Shown: positions 9,555 through 23,300 of the stretch, piece after piece
How the letters are laid out: every line of letters starts with the position of its first letter
Position numbering within the stretch: position 1 is the first letter of the stretch
Assembly: GCA_963691705.1 (NCBI GenBank)
Contig: OY829539.1
Span: forward strand, 55,402,327-55,466,326
Length of the DNA stretch: 64,000 nt
Direction: 5' to 3'
DNA from: Viola odorata
Lineage: Eukaryota > Streptophyta > Magnoliopsida > Malpighiales > Violaceae
Translations under genes and position numbers: made by a program
Notes under the pieces: model-generated
Databases searched by the model: none
Told to the model about the DNA's origin: nothing
What the model saw: the letters and a program-made list of their open reading frames with translations, nothing else

Positions 9555-12500
9555 TCAATGGTGTCGATGCCTCCCTTCCGAACGTCTAGAGCTTGCAGCC
9601 AAACGTGCTGTAGAACCTACTGTTGTGGGCCGTATCGATCTCTGCCGTACCACTTGACAGTACACAGGATCCTCTGTATGCCCATCAACTCTCATCCACT
9701 GTATCATCTGATGGTATGAAGGATAAAACCGCATTCGGATGGCAGATACAGCAAAATACGGGGCAAGTGCACTGATCACCACGGTGAACGTGGTGAGCCA
9801 GAACAACGGGGCTGGTGCACAGGCTTCGATGAAAACTTTGTAGGCAGTCATCGATAAGGTGGGGTCCATTGCTCCATACGCCAAGAGGAAAATATACCAG
9901 ACTACAATGCCACCCCAGATGAAAAGGTGCTGTATATAGGTGAAATAGCTGATGGACAGTGCCATTTGGCAATTCACTATCCACACCACACATGTGTACA
10001 TGGTAGTGCCAAGGATCTCCAAGGCAACAACTTCCCCGCTTTGACGGAAGGCTTGATAATCCATTGAACGGACGCATAAGAAAATAACCACGATAGAAAC
10101 CAGTAGCCCATTGAACGCCCAACCAAAGATTCGAAACCAGCTAAACAGGGTATTTTGTACACCTTCTTGATATAACAGTGGGAACTGTAATACCACAAAG
10201 AGCATGAGTTACATCAGAAGATTCAGACAGAGATCACGCAACCAAGTTATTTTGATCAAATCCATCACGCATGAAACCATTAGGCAATAGAAAAAAACAA
10301 TACAATTCGGAAGAAAACCTTTAGGCAAAAACGGGCAGATACGTCCTTGTCAAACACTCCCATGGCGATAACTGGAAGTGATGTGAAGAAGACATTGTAA
10401 AAAGATAGAAACCAATCATTGTACGCAGTCTGGCCAGAGAATGAGGTGAATGCCTCGAAGAAGAAGAGGGTCAAGCCAAATGCAATATTCTTGTAAAAGA
10501 AATAGCATATCTGCCACATAGCAAAGAAGAAATGATGTTAACTCCATCACAATGGTCAATAGTAAACTAAATAGTAATGCTAAGTCTCAAGAAGCAGCAC
10601 GCTCAGGTATGCCTTAGATTGACTAGAACATCAGAAACAACATTTAGGATGACTACAAAAAAGGTACCACTCAAACTATGTGATAAGAGAGTTATTAAAG
10701 ATCAAATAGTACCATCGATGCGATCCTTCTGTAACACCAGTGCCCATGAACAAGGAGCAAGCGCTCCAAAAATCGGAATTGAGCAATAGCAAAATCACTT
10801 GACATGACTGCCTGCAGAGTTAATAAAAGTATATATGAAATTGACAATCTACAACGTGAAACTTCTAAATTATGGAAGACAACACAAAACCTTGGAGCTA
10901 TATGTCTAGCTCACCTGCATTCCTTCAACACCACTGATACCAACGCCGATATCTGCTTCTTGAAGCATTCCAACATCATTTGCCCCATCACCAACCGCTA
11001 ATGTTGTGTTACCAGTTTTTACCTTGACCAGTCTTGTAACCTGCATCATTTACAACAATTTTTATCTTGCCATTGAAGTTTCTAGTACCAACTGAAATTC
11101 TAGAGTCAGTTACATCCATCCGTCAGCACACCAGCCTTCCTACACCAATTCCCGCACATCATGTTTCATCAGTAGTGTTTAGGCATGCAAAGAACTAATT
11201 ACTATCAAGTGGCACTTCCGTTAAACATGTTTTAATAATTTGATTAAAAAAATGCTGGATGGTAATGAGGAGAAAATTAACAAATCATAAGCACTGGGCC
11301 ACCTATCTGGTACCTGAGGTTTCTGTGGGAAATGAACTCTTCTTTTATTATCACCATTAAGAAATCATAGAAAGGAAATACTATCAAAATACACAACACC
11401 CTATAAAATGGAGTGGAAATGTGGAATGGGGATTGATGTAGGATCAACCCATGTATTAATCCTTATTTTTCACTTCTCTTCCATCCTTTTTTTCTTTTTT
11501 GTTTTTTTTCCTTCTTTTCAAACAAGGCTTCAATAGAAGAAGAACTTTTAAGTATACTAATAATTAAGTAAATTCTCTGGCTTAAATAGATATCTCTGTT
11601 TCTTTATTTTATTTTTCCTGTTTGTTGATATGGAGAATAAAAGACATCTGCAAATGATCAATGGAACTTACCATAGCTTTCTGTTTTGGAGATGAACGGC
11701 AGCAGATGACAGAGGCACATCCAATCGCAAGCTCTAGAAATGCATCCTTTACATCATCTTCAAGAGCATAAGTGAGTGAACTCCCATCAATGATCAAAGC
11801 GAGCACCTCAGTACTTTCAATTGACGAACTCAGGAATGCTTTTCCCTCGCTCAACTGACGACGGATGTTTTCCTTGGCAGCCTACATAGTCAGCAAGATC
11901 CAGTTATCTTTTGGAAATTCAAAATATAAGTAAGAGTTTGCATCTAGAGTTAATATTTGTCACATAATATTTATTCCTTGGAGGACTTTTTACTCTTCTA
12001 TGGGAGCACAAATAGAGGCAACGCACTGAGATACGGGCAAATCAAACCATTACCATAACATAATGTAGCATAATGGAATTCACCAATGAGTTTGTAGCTT
12101 AAACCACAGACAGTTTAACCTTGCTTTTGCTTCCCAAAGACCAAAAACACTTGCATGGTATTTCTTTCATTAATAACATCATTAAATTTGAGCATTTTTC
12201 TGACAACACATAAATGATTACATACAGCCTAACTGTTAAGATGTGTTATGCTTGCTTGTGTATGTGCTAACTGAAAGAGAAGCATGTCAGATATCACATT
12301 TAGTACATCCTCATGACAAATGTAAGGATCAGCTTCCTGGCCGTGGGACATTATGTTATTGTCTGTAGGAGGCAGCTTGAATTAGACCAGGTGAAAATGT
12401 CCATCAAACCAAATCAGTTTAACCTAAAAAAGGTACTGGTAATTGGACAAGATAATTGGGAAGATTAATTTTTCATTGAAAAACAAACAAGAACATACCA

Positions 12501-15500
12501 ATCAGCAACCAAGTAGACCTTGGAACCGTAACAAACAAATGATGAAATCCGGAAGCTGGATTGAGGTATTCAACACAGCAGGATCTCATGAAACTTTATA
12601 AGGTTTAACTCCCTTATACTATAAAGAACTTTTCAAGCAGTTGTCCATTGTGATGCAGATGCTTTACTATATCCCATAAAACTCTTCCCCGATTCTGACC
12701 TGGGTAGGCCACTGCTTAAATACTTCAAATGAGGTATTACATGCTTTTAAGTTATTTACTGTGTTTCTCTGCCTTGTAAGTATCGTATACTTAACTTTCT
12801 ATCTATCTAAAAAGCCAAATCAGTTCAAAAGAAAATCTAAAAGGCCAAAAAAATAGGACACAAAGTGGAATCGGAAATTACCGTAGCAGCGGCAACCTTG
12901 TCCTCCATTTTATCCAGATTCTTCCTTTCTGATGCCTCTGAACTGATTATTATTTGTCTCATTCCTTGTCTGAGTAAACTACAGGCAAAGCTGCACAATT
13001 CAACACCATACAAGAGATGTTATTATTATATTGGAGTCACCATGTTCCACAAGTTACATGATGCTCATTATCATTACCCAATATTGATTGCTGTCTCCAT
13101 TTTATCTCCAGTCAAAACCCATATTTTAATTCCAGCTTGGGCAAGTTTATCGATACATTCCGGAACCTGTCCAAGACAAAAGGAGTGAATTCAGAAACTA
13201 TCTATAACTGAAGATCATGTAAGTCAGTAAATATATGATAATTTGGTTATAATGCGAAAATAGATGAGCTATTGCTTCAACCATTATTATATGCAATGTT
13301 TGCACTCAGTGTGAAATGATTTGTTTTTACAAGAAATACATCTCCCTCAGTTAAAATACCCATTTATTTGATTTGTTATTTCTAGTTTTGCTAGTGAAAA
13401 AGTTTCTTTAGATGATAACACTTTAAAAGAATTATGCCATAGGATATTAAAGCAATTCATGCCCTAAAATTATATCAAAAGACAGTTTGGAAAAGTTTCT
13501 ACACCTACCCCGTTTTGAAGTTTGTCTTCAACAGCTGTAGCGCCTAGAAGAATCAAATCCCCCTCAATCTTTTGCGCCGCTGCCTCAATCAATTCATCAC
13601 GCTCTGCACTTACTGAGTTTTTAGCCATAGTAAATTCTCGATTAAACTCATCATATTCTTCCTCACTGAGCTTACGGTAGGCAAGAACCAAGGTCCTCAA
13701 CCCAGCATCAGCATACTCATTTATGTGCTCCTTGGTTACTGGTTCAAACTCTCTTCCATTATTTGCAAGTCTTTCAAACATGACACTGCTTGCCAAGTAC
13801 AAAAATTACCCTTTACAATTTTGACTATAACAGAAAAAGAATGATAAAAATGAAACTCATTAAGTGACATGTCACTACTATTACAGCTATAACTATAAGC
13901 AATTAATAATTATGGACCAACAGTTGCCTTCTTGAATTTGTGATGGGAAAGGCATTCTGCTCCACAGATGGAAATGGACAAAGGTTTTTGATTAGTCTTT
14001 GAAGTATGGTAATTTTTCATCGGTGCAAATACCCATGAACAGATCAGAAAGGATTTCATACAGTATATAAGTTTTTGACTGCTCCACTCCTTCATGCAAA
14101 TTTTGACGTAGCTACTTCTCATTTTGTAATTATGTCTGTGCCATCACTCATTCTAAGGAGCTCTATAAGCAGTTATGTGAGTTCAAATTACTGACCTGTC
14201 GGCACCTTTACAAAGTAGTAGCAGCTTTCCATCCACGTCCCTTATAACCACAGACATCCGCTTTCTAGAGCTACTAAACTCGATGAGATTTAAAAGCTTA
14301 TAATGCCTGCAAAAGAGAAAACAATTATGTCTTGACCAAAACAAAACAGACACATCATAACAGACACTAAGAGAGACCCATCATCTGAAGGTGTACAAAG
14401 CCATGTACCTGATCTCAAGAAAAAAAATCACCCAATAAAGAAATCATACCCAACAAAGAAACAAATAAAAAAAAAGAGAATTGATGGTTTTCAAGCTTTA
14501 TTTTATTATGAAGCTACTCACATTATTAAATAGGAGTAATAATGTGGTTCTAGAAAATTACGGATAATCATGCAAGATTAGAAGTTTATGCTCAAGTAAA
14601 TCCTTCATCGGTAACAATTGGCCCTGAACGGATATGTGATCGAGAAACTGACCTTTCAACTTTTGCGCCAGACCTTAGGTCTAATTCGTTAAGTGAGAGA
14701 CTTGTTTGTGTTCTTTCAAAGAATTCAAACCCCAGCTCTCTTGCCGCAATGACAAAAGCCGCTTCATCTGGTGACTCAGCTTCATAAGAAATGCCTCCAG
14801 TTTCTTCATCAATTTCAGGTATAGCAGTATGGCAGATGGCCAGTGTTTTTAAAAACTTTTGGATTACATCTGCATGAGGTTCATTTATCCAGAAACCATC
14901 AGTGATTCTTTCGTCAACAAAATTGAACCCTGCTATGGATTGTTTTTCTTCAGTTTGTTCCACAGGAGGTGCCTCTTCATCTATCACCTTTTGAGGCAGG
15001 GGTGAGCCTTTTTTCCTAGCCATACTTCTCTCAACTTCCGTTACTCCACGGCCGTAAGAGGTCCCAGCCACGGAACACTTGATAAATTCCATTGAGTTGC
15101 AAGTCAGTGTTCCTGTTTTGTCAGAAAGTATAGTGTCAACCTGGCCAAGTTCTTCATTCAAATTTGAAGTACGCGCTCTTGCTGGCTTATCACCTTCCTC
15201 AAAGTACATATTAAGATCTTGGTTGATGAAAATGCTCTGAAGAACTTTGACAACTTCAATAGAAACATACAAGGAAATAGGAATTAAATAGCTATACAAC
15301 ATGAGAGCAGTGAAAAAGTGCAAAACTGCTGCAATTGGTGCTTTCTTCGGTTCATAATAAATTGTTGTACTGTCGGGTCTCAGATACCATCTTTTCCCTC
15401 CATCGTTAAGATCTTCCCTTGTATTAATTCCAAAAACAACTGATCCAAGAAGGGACATAAAAACCAACACGAAGAATAAGATGAATATAATCTTATCCAT

Positions 15501-17092
15501 CCTTCTTTCAACTTTGCTTCTCTTAGAAGGAGGCTCTGTTGCATTTTGCATAACCTTTGTATCATGACCTGTGAAGATGACCACCCCATAAATGTGATCT
15601 GTGTTTCTAAGCTTTGAGTCTCTAAGCAGAAGTTGCTGAGGAGTAAGAGGGTATTGCTGCTCTTCAAGGTCCAAACTCCCTACGAAAGAGTACAAATTTG
15701 CATTGGGGTCTTCACATCTGATTGTAGCCTTGAAATCTATGAAGCGAGACTCTTCATGAAGATTTGAAGTTGCATCCAGTGCCTGTTTCACTTTTAAATT
15801 TGTTTCTCCATCAAGGTTCATGGTCTCCACGTAGCAAATTGCTTCCTCAAAACTTGAAGAAAGTAAAATAAGATCTGCAGGAAAAAACTCATCCTTTTCC
15901 ACCCTTACTATGTCCCCAACTTTCAAGTCCCTCCATTTCGTATGACTGAAAACCCCATCACCACAATGCACTTTGACCTTCCGATTGTTTACCTCGATAT
16001 CCTGATACCATTGAAAGAAAAAAGAAAGGCTACTAGTAAGAAGATTAATTAACTTCAAATAACTGCATGCATGATACATTTGAAAAGATAAACAAATGAA
16101 CTGGGGGTCTGATACAAACTGATAAGTTTATAAAATAATGTAAATTGATAAGGGAATGAGATATTATTTGAAGATTAAGAGCATAGACACACTATATAGA
16201 TTTATATATGCATTTCCCCTAACAACGAAGTCAGCAGTACTCCGAGCAAAAAGAAGTCACCATCAACTGACAGAACTCATATTACTTGCACTTATATCCT
16301 CCTAATATATTTAAGACTATAGAGTGGAAGGCTAAATGAAATCCAAAAAGTGCCTATAAATATACACACTAACATTGGGGAGAAAATCCAATTATACATA
16401 AGAGATTGAGACTTTTTAATACAGTTCGTACATGTTAAGTTACCGCACATAAAAAAGTTGAGACACCCTCCGTGAAAGCTCAAAAATAGTCAACTCATTG
16501 GAAATCTTTAAAACAGTGAAAACTCAAAATACTCATCATGAATGAAATGGAGAAATAACACAATTTTCAGCAAAAAAAATGCTTCAAGTATCCCTTATGA
16601 ATAATGCAGCAAAGTTTTGCCCAGTCTACAATCTTAAACCAATTTTCTGTGCTATAAATTGCAGGAGCAGAAAGTCAATAACATGACACTCACCTGTTGT
16701 TTTCGCCTCCAATCTTCAACCAGCTCTTTCACCATAGTTGCAGCAATCACAACAACAAGCGGAACGACATTACTGACAGCGGAGTAAGGTGCAAGTGGTG
16801 TGAAAGACAATATTGCACAAAGAAGGAAGTAAACATTGGCGACCCGCCTGAATTGCTCGAAGAACGACCTGGGGATAAAGGTAGCAAGTGTATACTTGGT
16901 AGTTCTGACATAGTTACTGTCATAAGTAAACATGCTAGCATCGAACCCTTCAGGCTCATTGCAATACACTACCCTCGAGAAGCCAGGTCCTCCAATAAGT
17001 GAATGCTCAGTTTTGAAAGATGCCTTCCCACAAGAGAAGGCATGTATTCTGCTAAACTGCTTCTGTTTCTGCTTGCCTCTTCGGCCACCCAT
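9555..17092 (-). CDS. ALA9-like: P4-type ATPase, phospholipid flippase (ALA8-12 type), copy 1
   Basis: Eleven coding exons on the minus strand: 17092-16694, 16001-14653, 14306-14196, 13785-13509, 13166-13078, 12990-12882, 11881-11672, 11040-10915, 10811-10713, 10510-10319 and 10184-9555. All introns are GT-AG. The spliced frame is open for 1196 residues, normal for the family. The protein should flip aminophospholipids from the outer to the cytosolic leaflet using ATP, normally with an ALIS/CDC50 partner. Visible motifs are DGET (about 197-200, phosphatase), PISL in membrane segment 4 (about 374), the phosphorylated Asp in DKTGTLT (about 427), TGDK (about 731) and GDGAND (about 865). Membrane segments 1-2 lie at about 85-122, and six more lie in the C-terminal third. 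The start ATG at 17092 gives the family N-terminus, Arg/Lys-rich then [13 protein letters not shown]. It is intact. A tandem paralogue lies about 3.3 kb away. Confidence 0.93.
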
Positions 17093-18755
17093 TCTATTCA
17101 ATTAAAGTTCTATTTCCAAATACCTTCACTTGGAAACAATTCTCTTCTCAAGGATCAGATAGTTTCTTGAGAACGTAGCTTTTCAATAACCTTTTCAATC
17201 CTCAACAGGACCAAACCCAGAATGGCTATAAAATCCAAAACCTATAACCAAAGAATTTAAAAAAAATTATAAAAAAAATAAAAAATAAAAACAAAAATGA
17301 GAAGAAAAGGAGGAAACTTTAAGCTGCAAGATCCCCTCAAGAACAAAACTAAACTGACCAAAAAAGAATATCCAAACTCAAAAAGAAAAAGGTTCAGACT
17401 TCAGACAAAAAAAGGAACGAAAGCTCTATATTCAAGTTTAAGACTCTTAATTTAAATTAAAGAGAAGATTAAAGGAAAACCCAAAAAGAGCAAGACTGTA
17501 AATATAGAAATTATAAAATAAATAAAAAAACCTGAAAAGAAATGTTCCGGGTCAATCAAGCACAGAGCACAGCAATGGAGAAACAGAACAAGTAATGGAA
17601 TATATAGAAGTAATATATTCGATCTAGTTTTCTAAATTGTACCAGCCTTGACTTTTCTTTCATCATTGCAGCTAAAATATGCATTTGGGTTCCCATCCAA
17701 ACTCACCTACCTCCTCATTTGCACAAAATAGAACCAAACCCACTACAAATCAGACAAAATTAGCTAAACTTGAGAGAGAAGAAAATAAGCTAAACGTCAA
17801 ATATCAACTTATTTACTCCTAAAGAAAATGCAATCAGAGATTAAAACAAATAAAGAAAAATGGAGTAAGGAGCAAGTATTTCTTGAAGAGGTCAAACCGT
17901 AATAGGTACTTACAGAGTGGGGGTGGGGGGAAGAAGAAGAAGTCATTCCTTGCATGATTACCATGCTGGGTTTTCATTTCTTGGAAATGAGATTCCAAAG
18001 ACTTTTTTTTCTCAAAAAACGTTTTGATTTTTCTTTTTAATTATCAAGAGTTACATATGTGCATACATAAGCATACACGTATTACCTATCCAATTATTAA
18101 GTAAAAATTTAAGGAGACGCAATGACAACATTGACAAGTGTTGAGGAAAAAAAATTAAAAATGGAAACTAGTTTAATGTTATTGTCTGTTTAGGACAGAA
18201 AAAGAAAACAAAATGGTGGAACAGGACTTTGAATCGAAAGAGACAGGAAAAGAAAACAGGAATTTTTTTTTTTTTCCAAAATTAAAAATCGGTGCTCACC
18301 TGCTGGCCTGGGCTGCTGCTTATTTGAATTGGTCAAACAAACAAAAGCCGTCTTCATGTATCTCACCACGTGACCTAATTCTTCCCCTTTCTCATTTCCC
18401 CTTTGTTTATTATTGTGCTTCCGGTCCCGGAGTATTTTGCCGGTGAATGATATTTTATAATCTTTGAACGGCCGGCCGGCGTTATTTGACATTGAAAACT
18501 TCATCAATGTGCTTTAGGAAAAAAAAGATTAGAGAAAGAAGGGAAGGGAGGGAAATTATCAGCTAATTTTGATTAGAAAGTGGTTAATGTTAATGGGTGG
18601 AAGGTAAGGGAAGTTTAAAAATATCAATCAAAAATATTAAAAATGGAGGTTCAAATTTTCACCATGAAATAAATTGGGGAATGGAGGGAGGGATGAAAAT
18701 AGTATTCTTCTTACTCTCAAAAATCAAACTCGTCCTTAATTTTTTTACGACGAAT
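17093..18755. other. Upstream region of flippase copy 1
   Basis: No coding gene recognised. The part next to 17093 must carry the promoter and 5' UTR of the flippase gene, possibly with a 5' UTR intron. The rest is AT-rich, with purine-rich tracts around 17240-17300 and a G-rich run near 17920-17935. Confidence 0.45.
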
Positions 18756-18910
18756 AAATTGTCACCTATATTTTTTTATTATTAAATAAATTAGGATATC
18801 ATATTTATTTTCTTTAGATGTTTAAGCTCCTATAACCCTAACTTTTTAATTAATATCTTTACGTTACTATTTTTTCCTTAATAGCATTAAAAAATATTTT
18901 AATTTTAAAT
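18756..18910. repeat. Direct repeat, left copy (about 155 bp)
   Basis: Matches 19461-19615 with few differences, including a shared core around CTCCTATAACCCTAAC. The copies are about 705 bp apart. The spacer is AT-rich, with runs of TATTTTTTAAAATATTTTT, and shows no coding potential. It could be the terminal repeat of a small retrotransposon or a local duplication. No target-site duplication was found. Confidence 0.65.
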
Positions 18911-19460
18911 GAAATAAAATAAAATAAAAATTGAAAAAACACAAAGAAACTAAGACAGAAAACAAGAAATAAAAAAAAAGTGGACAAAACTTGTAAAATT
19001 GAAGTGACACACAACCTGTAAGTATATCTTCTGTGCACGTCTCCAGGGGTATGCTTGCACCATCTTATTAATATTCATGTCCAGTAGTGTGTTTTTTTTA
19101 AAAAATATTTCTATTTTTTAAAATATTTTTTTTCTATTTTTCTATATTTTTAAAATATTTTTTTCTATTTTATTAGATTTTTTCAAATATTGTTCTTATT
19201 TTATTAGATTCTTCCTATTTTTTATATATTTTTCTTAATATTTTGTATATTTTCTAAGATATGGGACCCAATTGTCAGAAAAAATTATTAAAATAATAAA
19301 ATTTAACGGAGTTTATCTCTGTTAATATTTTTTTTTACAGTTGGGACTATATTGAAATAACAGATAAAAAATTTGAGACCGATAAAATTAAAAAAACACA
19401 TTTAGGATTGATTAAAATAAAATGACAAACATTTGGGAACGTGTGGTGTATTAAACTAAC

Positions 19461-19615
19461 AAATTATCACCTACATTTTTTTATCGTTAAACAAATTGGG
19501 ATAACGTGTTTATCTTCTTTACATGCTTAAGCTCCTATAACCCTAACTTTTTAATTAATATCTTTACGTTACTATTATTTTCCTTAATAGTATTAAAAAA
19601 TATTTTAATTTAAAT
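19461..19615. repeat. Direct repeat, right copy (about 155 bp)
   Basis: Partner of the repeat at 18756-18910. It is followed by repeated AAATT pentamers and a TA-rich tract near 19668-19684. The stretch from here to 20393 has no supported gene and includes the 3' side of flippase copy 2. Confidence 0.65.
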
Positions 19616-20393
19616 TAAATTAAATTAAATTAAAAAATTAAAAACTTTGAAAATTTGGCAATATTGTTATATATATATATATAATAATGGTAGTGTTTGA
19701 AAATGCAATCAAACTGGAAAAATCAGACCAAAAAATATGAGTACTTTTTAAAATTATAGTGAAACAGTCGATTTGACTCTAATGGCAGATTGACTTGGTC
19801 TTGTGCTCTAAATTAAAAATGCAATTAAACTGGAAAATGTCTATTGACTCGATCGAATTAAATAGATAAATTGGTCAACTATGTATATTGAACCGGATTG
19901 ATTCAACATATTTTTAAAATAAATGTTGATTTTTAAAATAAATCTAAATGACTTCTCTCTTATGCCAAACATGTTTAATAAGATTAGTTGTCAACCCACA
20001 AAGAAGAAAAAGTTACTATGACGCCTAGTCGCCTACCACTATAAAAGAATGAGAGCAATAACAATCCAAAACTATAATTATAAAGCATATAATAAATTTT
20101 AATTAAAAAATAAAAATAATTATTATTTACTTTTCGTTGTTGAAATTTATTGAAATTAAAAAGCATGTATTAGGCACCGCAGAACGCTTCTGAAGTGCAG
20201 TTTACGATTTTACTAAGATATAATTTGGACCGAACTGTATTTCACTTTACAATTTACGTGCCCATCAAGTCAATTGGTAAGTACCATAACCCATACACTC
20301 TTTTGTCATGGAGTTCTTGGGGAAGAATTTTCCTTACAACAAAATCCGCAAGTATATTTCTCAAAGTGATAAAAACATTCTCACAAATGGTTC

Positions 20394-23300
20394 TCATTTC
20401 CTGTCAAAAAGTTTCGATTTCACTTCGAAACGTGCTGTGAAACCTACAGCTCTGATCGTAGGCCGCAGCAATCTTCGCTGCAGCAAATTACAGTATTCAG
20501 TGTCCTCTGGTTGTCCATCCCTCCCTATATGCTGTATCATCTCATGGTACAAAGGGAAAAACTGCATCTGGATGGCCGAGAACGCGAAATACGGGAGAAG
20601 TGCAGAGATCAACACGAACATCACCGTGAGCCAGTACAATGGAGTTGATGCACAGGCTTCAATAAAAACTTTGTACGCAGTGGTCGATATATTGGGGTCC
20701 ATTGCTCCATATGCCAAGAAAAAAATATGCAAGAACACAATCCCGCCCCAGATGAGTACATGTTGCGTAGAGGTGAAGTACCGGATGGAAAGTGCAATTT
20801 GGCAGTTTACTACACACACAGCACATGTGTACATGGTAATGCCGAGGATTTCCAAGCCAACAACTTCCCCGCCATCACGAAAGGCTTGATAACTCATCGC
20901 AGCGATGCAGAAGAAACAGATTATGGTAGCAGTCAATACCCCGTTAAGTACCCAGCTGATTATTCGAAACCAGCTAAACAAGATATTTTGAGCCCCTTCC
21001 TGATATAATTGAGGGAACTGGCATACAAAAATGAAATGAGAATTATCACTTCTATCACCACTTTATTTTGACCTACACAATCATGGATCGAATAGTTGTA
21101 CAAAACAAGTGGCATTAGAAGTTGGTACCTACCTTTAGGCAAGAATGAGCAGACACATCCTGTTCAAACACACCCAAGGCAATTACGGGAAGTGATGTGA
21201 AGACGACGTTGTAAAGAGGTAGAAACATGTCGTTGTATGCAGGTAGGCCAGAGAATGATGTGAATGCCTCGTAGAAGAAGAGGGTGAAGCCATATGCAAT
21301 GCTCTTATAGAAGAAATAGCATATCTGCCAATACAGCAAAACAAAATCGTAAATCTAAAAAAAACAGACTAGGTTGGTCGTGAACCATATAGAATATCCT
21401 ACACTTCATGTATGGAGCACACTTGGGATTTTTATAGTATGATTTTGACTCGATAAGTGAGGAAAATGAATCCTTTTGCTCTCAACTTTCAAGGATTTTC
21501 CATAATTTAAATCCCCTTGGCTGATAAATATCTCAGCAGAAGCTTCAGGGTTAAAAAGCTTGTGATGTAACTTATTCAAAATCAAAAGTACCATTGATGA
21601 GATCCTTCTGTAAGACCAATGCCCATGAACAAATAGCAAGCGCTCCAAAAATCGAAATTGTGCAATAGCAATATCACTTGACATGACAGCCTGCAATTTT
21701 GAAAGACCAACAAAAAATGAGAAACTCAAGAAACCTATAACTTGAAGATGAAGCATCAGGAACCTCGGAGCCAAAACTTAAGCTAACCTGCATTCCTTCA
21801 ACACCACTAATACCAATGCCAATATCTGCTTCTTGAAGCATTCCAACATCATTTGCTCCATCACCGATGGCTAAAGTTGTGTTACCTGTATTTATTTTGA
21901 CCAGTCTGGTAACCTGCATTATTTTAAAATTACAGCTTTTAGTTTGTTGTCCTTGATGCATCTTGAACTAAATGCATTTCTGGACTGACTTTTATATTTC
22001 CCTCCAGCCTCCAGTCATTACTCAACAAAGTGATATTTGTGTTAAATATTACAAATATGGGGGACTGTTTAGGATTTATGAAACATAGGGTGCTACATAG
22101 GAAAAATGGACAAACACGGGCTCAAAGTGACCGTTAACCAAGAAAGAACCCCAGATACTGTCAAGGATATCAATCAAAAGGACTTCTTTCCATAGATGGG
22201 AGAACCATCGAAATACCTGGAACTTTAAATTTAACGCCTAAGTGTGAACTTGAGAATGAGGTATCGTGAAAGATTAAATATTAATTCCTGTTCAGACTTC
22301 TGCATTGTGTCACCTAGTCTTTTTCTTATGGTTTTTTTGATGGAAAATGAACTTCATTTCTGTGCTGAAAATCTAGGCGAGTACCATGTTTATGCAGACT
22401 GCTACACCCATACAATGAGCACGTTTGACAGAAGACCAACCAAACCTATCTTCTCCAACCTTCTTTCTCCCATTTCATTTATAGTTTAAGAGAATGAAAA
22501 GCATGTTTAACTTACAAGTGCTGCTTGTTTACTTAATTTCACTCTCCAGGCTGAAAATCTAGATGAGTAACATGTTTACGCAGAATGACACCATTACAAA
22601 GAGCATGCTTTATAGAAGACCAACCAAAACTATCTTCTCCAACCTTCTTGTCCCATTCCTATTATATTCTTAGAGAACAAAAAGCATGTTTAACTTACAA
22701 GTGCTTTCTGTTTAGGTGATGAACGGCAGCAGATGACAGATGCACATCCAACCGCAAGTTCTAGAAATGCATCCTTCACATCATCTTCAAGAGCATAAGT
22801 GAGTGAAGTACCATCAATGATCAAGGCCAATGCCTCAGAATTTTCACTTGAGGCAGTAAGCAAGGTTCTTCCTTCATTTATCAAATTGCAGACGCTTTTC
22901 TTGGAAGCCTACATAGTTGGCAGGATCTAGTCATATTTTGAAAGTTCAAAGCTGGAGTCAGAATTTACTTGTAGAACTAAGTTATTATCATACTATTTGT
23001 TCTTATGCTGAGTCATAAAAGCAACTAGAGCAGATTAAGAACAGAATGTTCAGTGTACTAGAACATGAGACGATATTTGGCTGCAAAAATTGATGCATCA
23101 GGTAACATGGTTTTACATAATCCACTTATGGCCCTCACTCTACTCTCATCTAACCTAACCACTATTGAAAATCAATTGTTCATACATTTAGTAGAATTTC
23201 TGGTTTCCAACGGGCATCCCCTACATTTTAGGGTGTAATTATTCACATTAAGGCTTTAGGCAGGCCTTTCTCACAATGTTATTACTTACAGAAAAAGCAT

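Noticed and set aside
9685..10198. Open frames of 145 and 73 residues overlapping the last flippase exon
   Set aside because: They are other-frame shadows of the real exon 9555-10184.
20308..20889. 193-residue plus-strand frame
   Set aside because: It is antisense to the last exon of flippase copy 2 and shows no domain.
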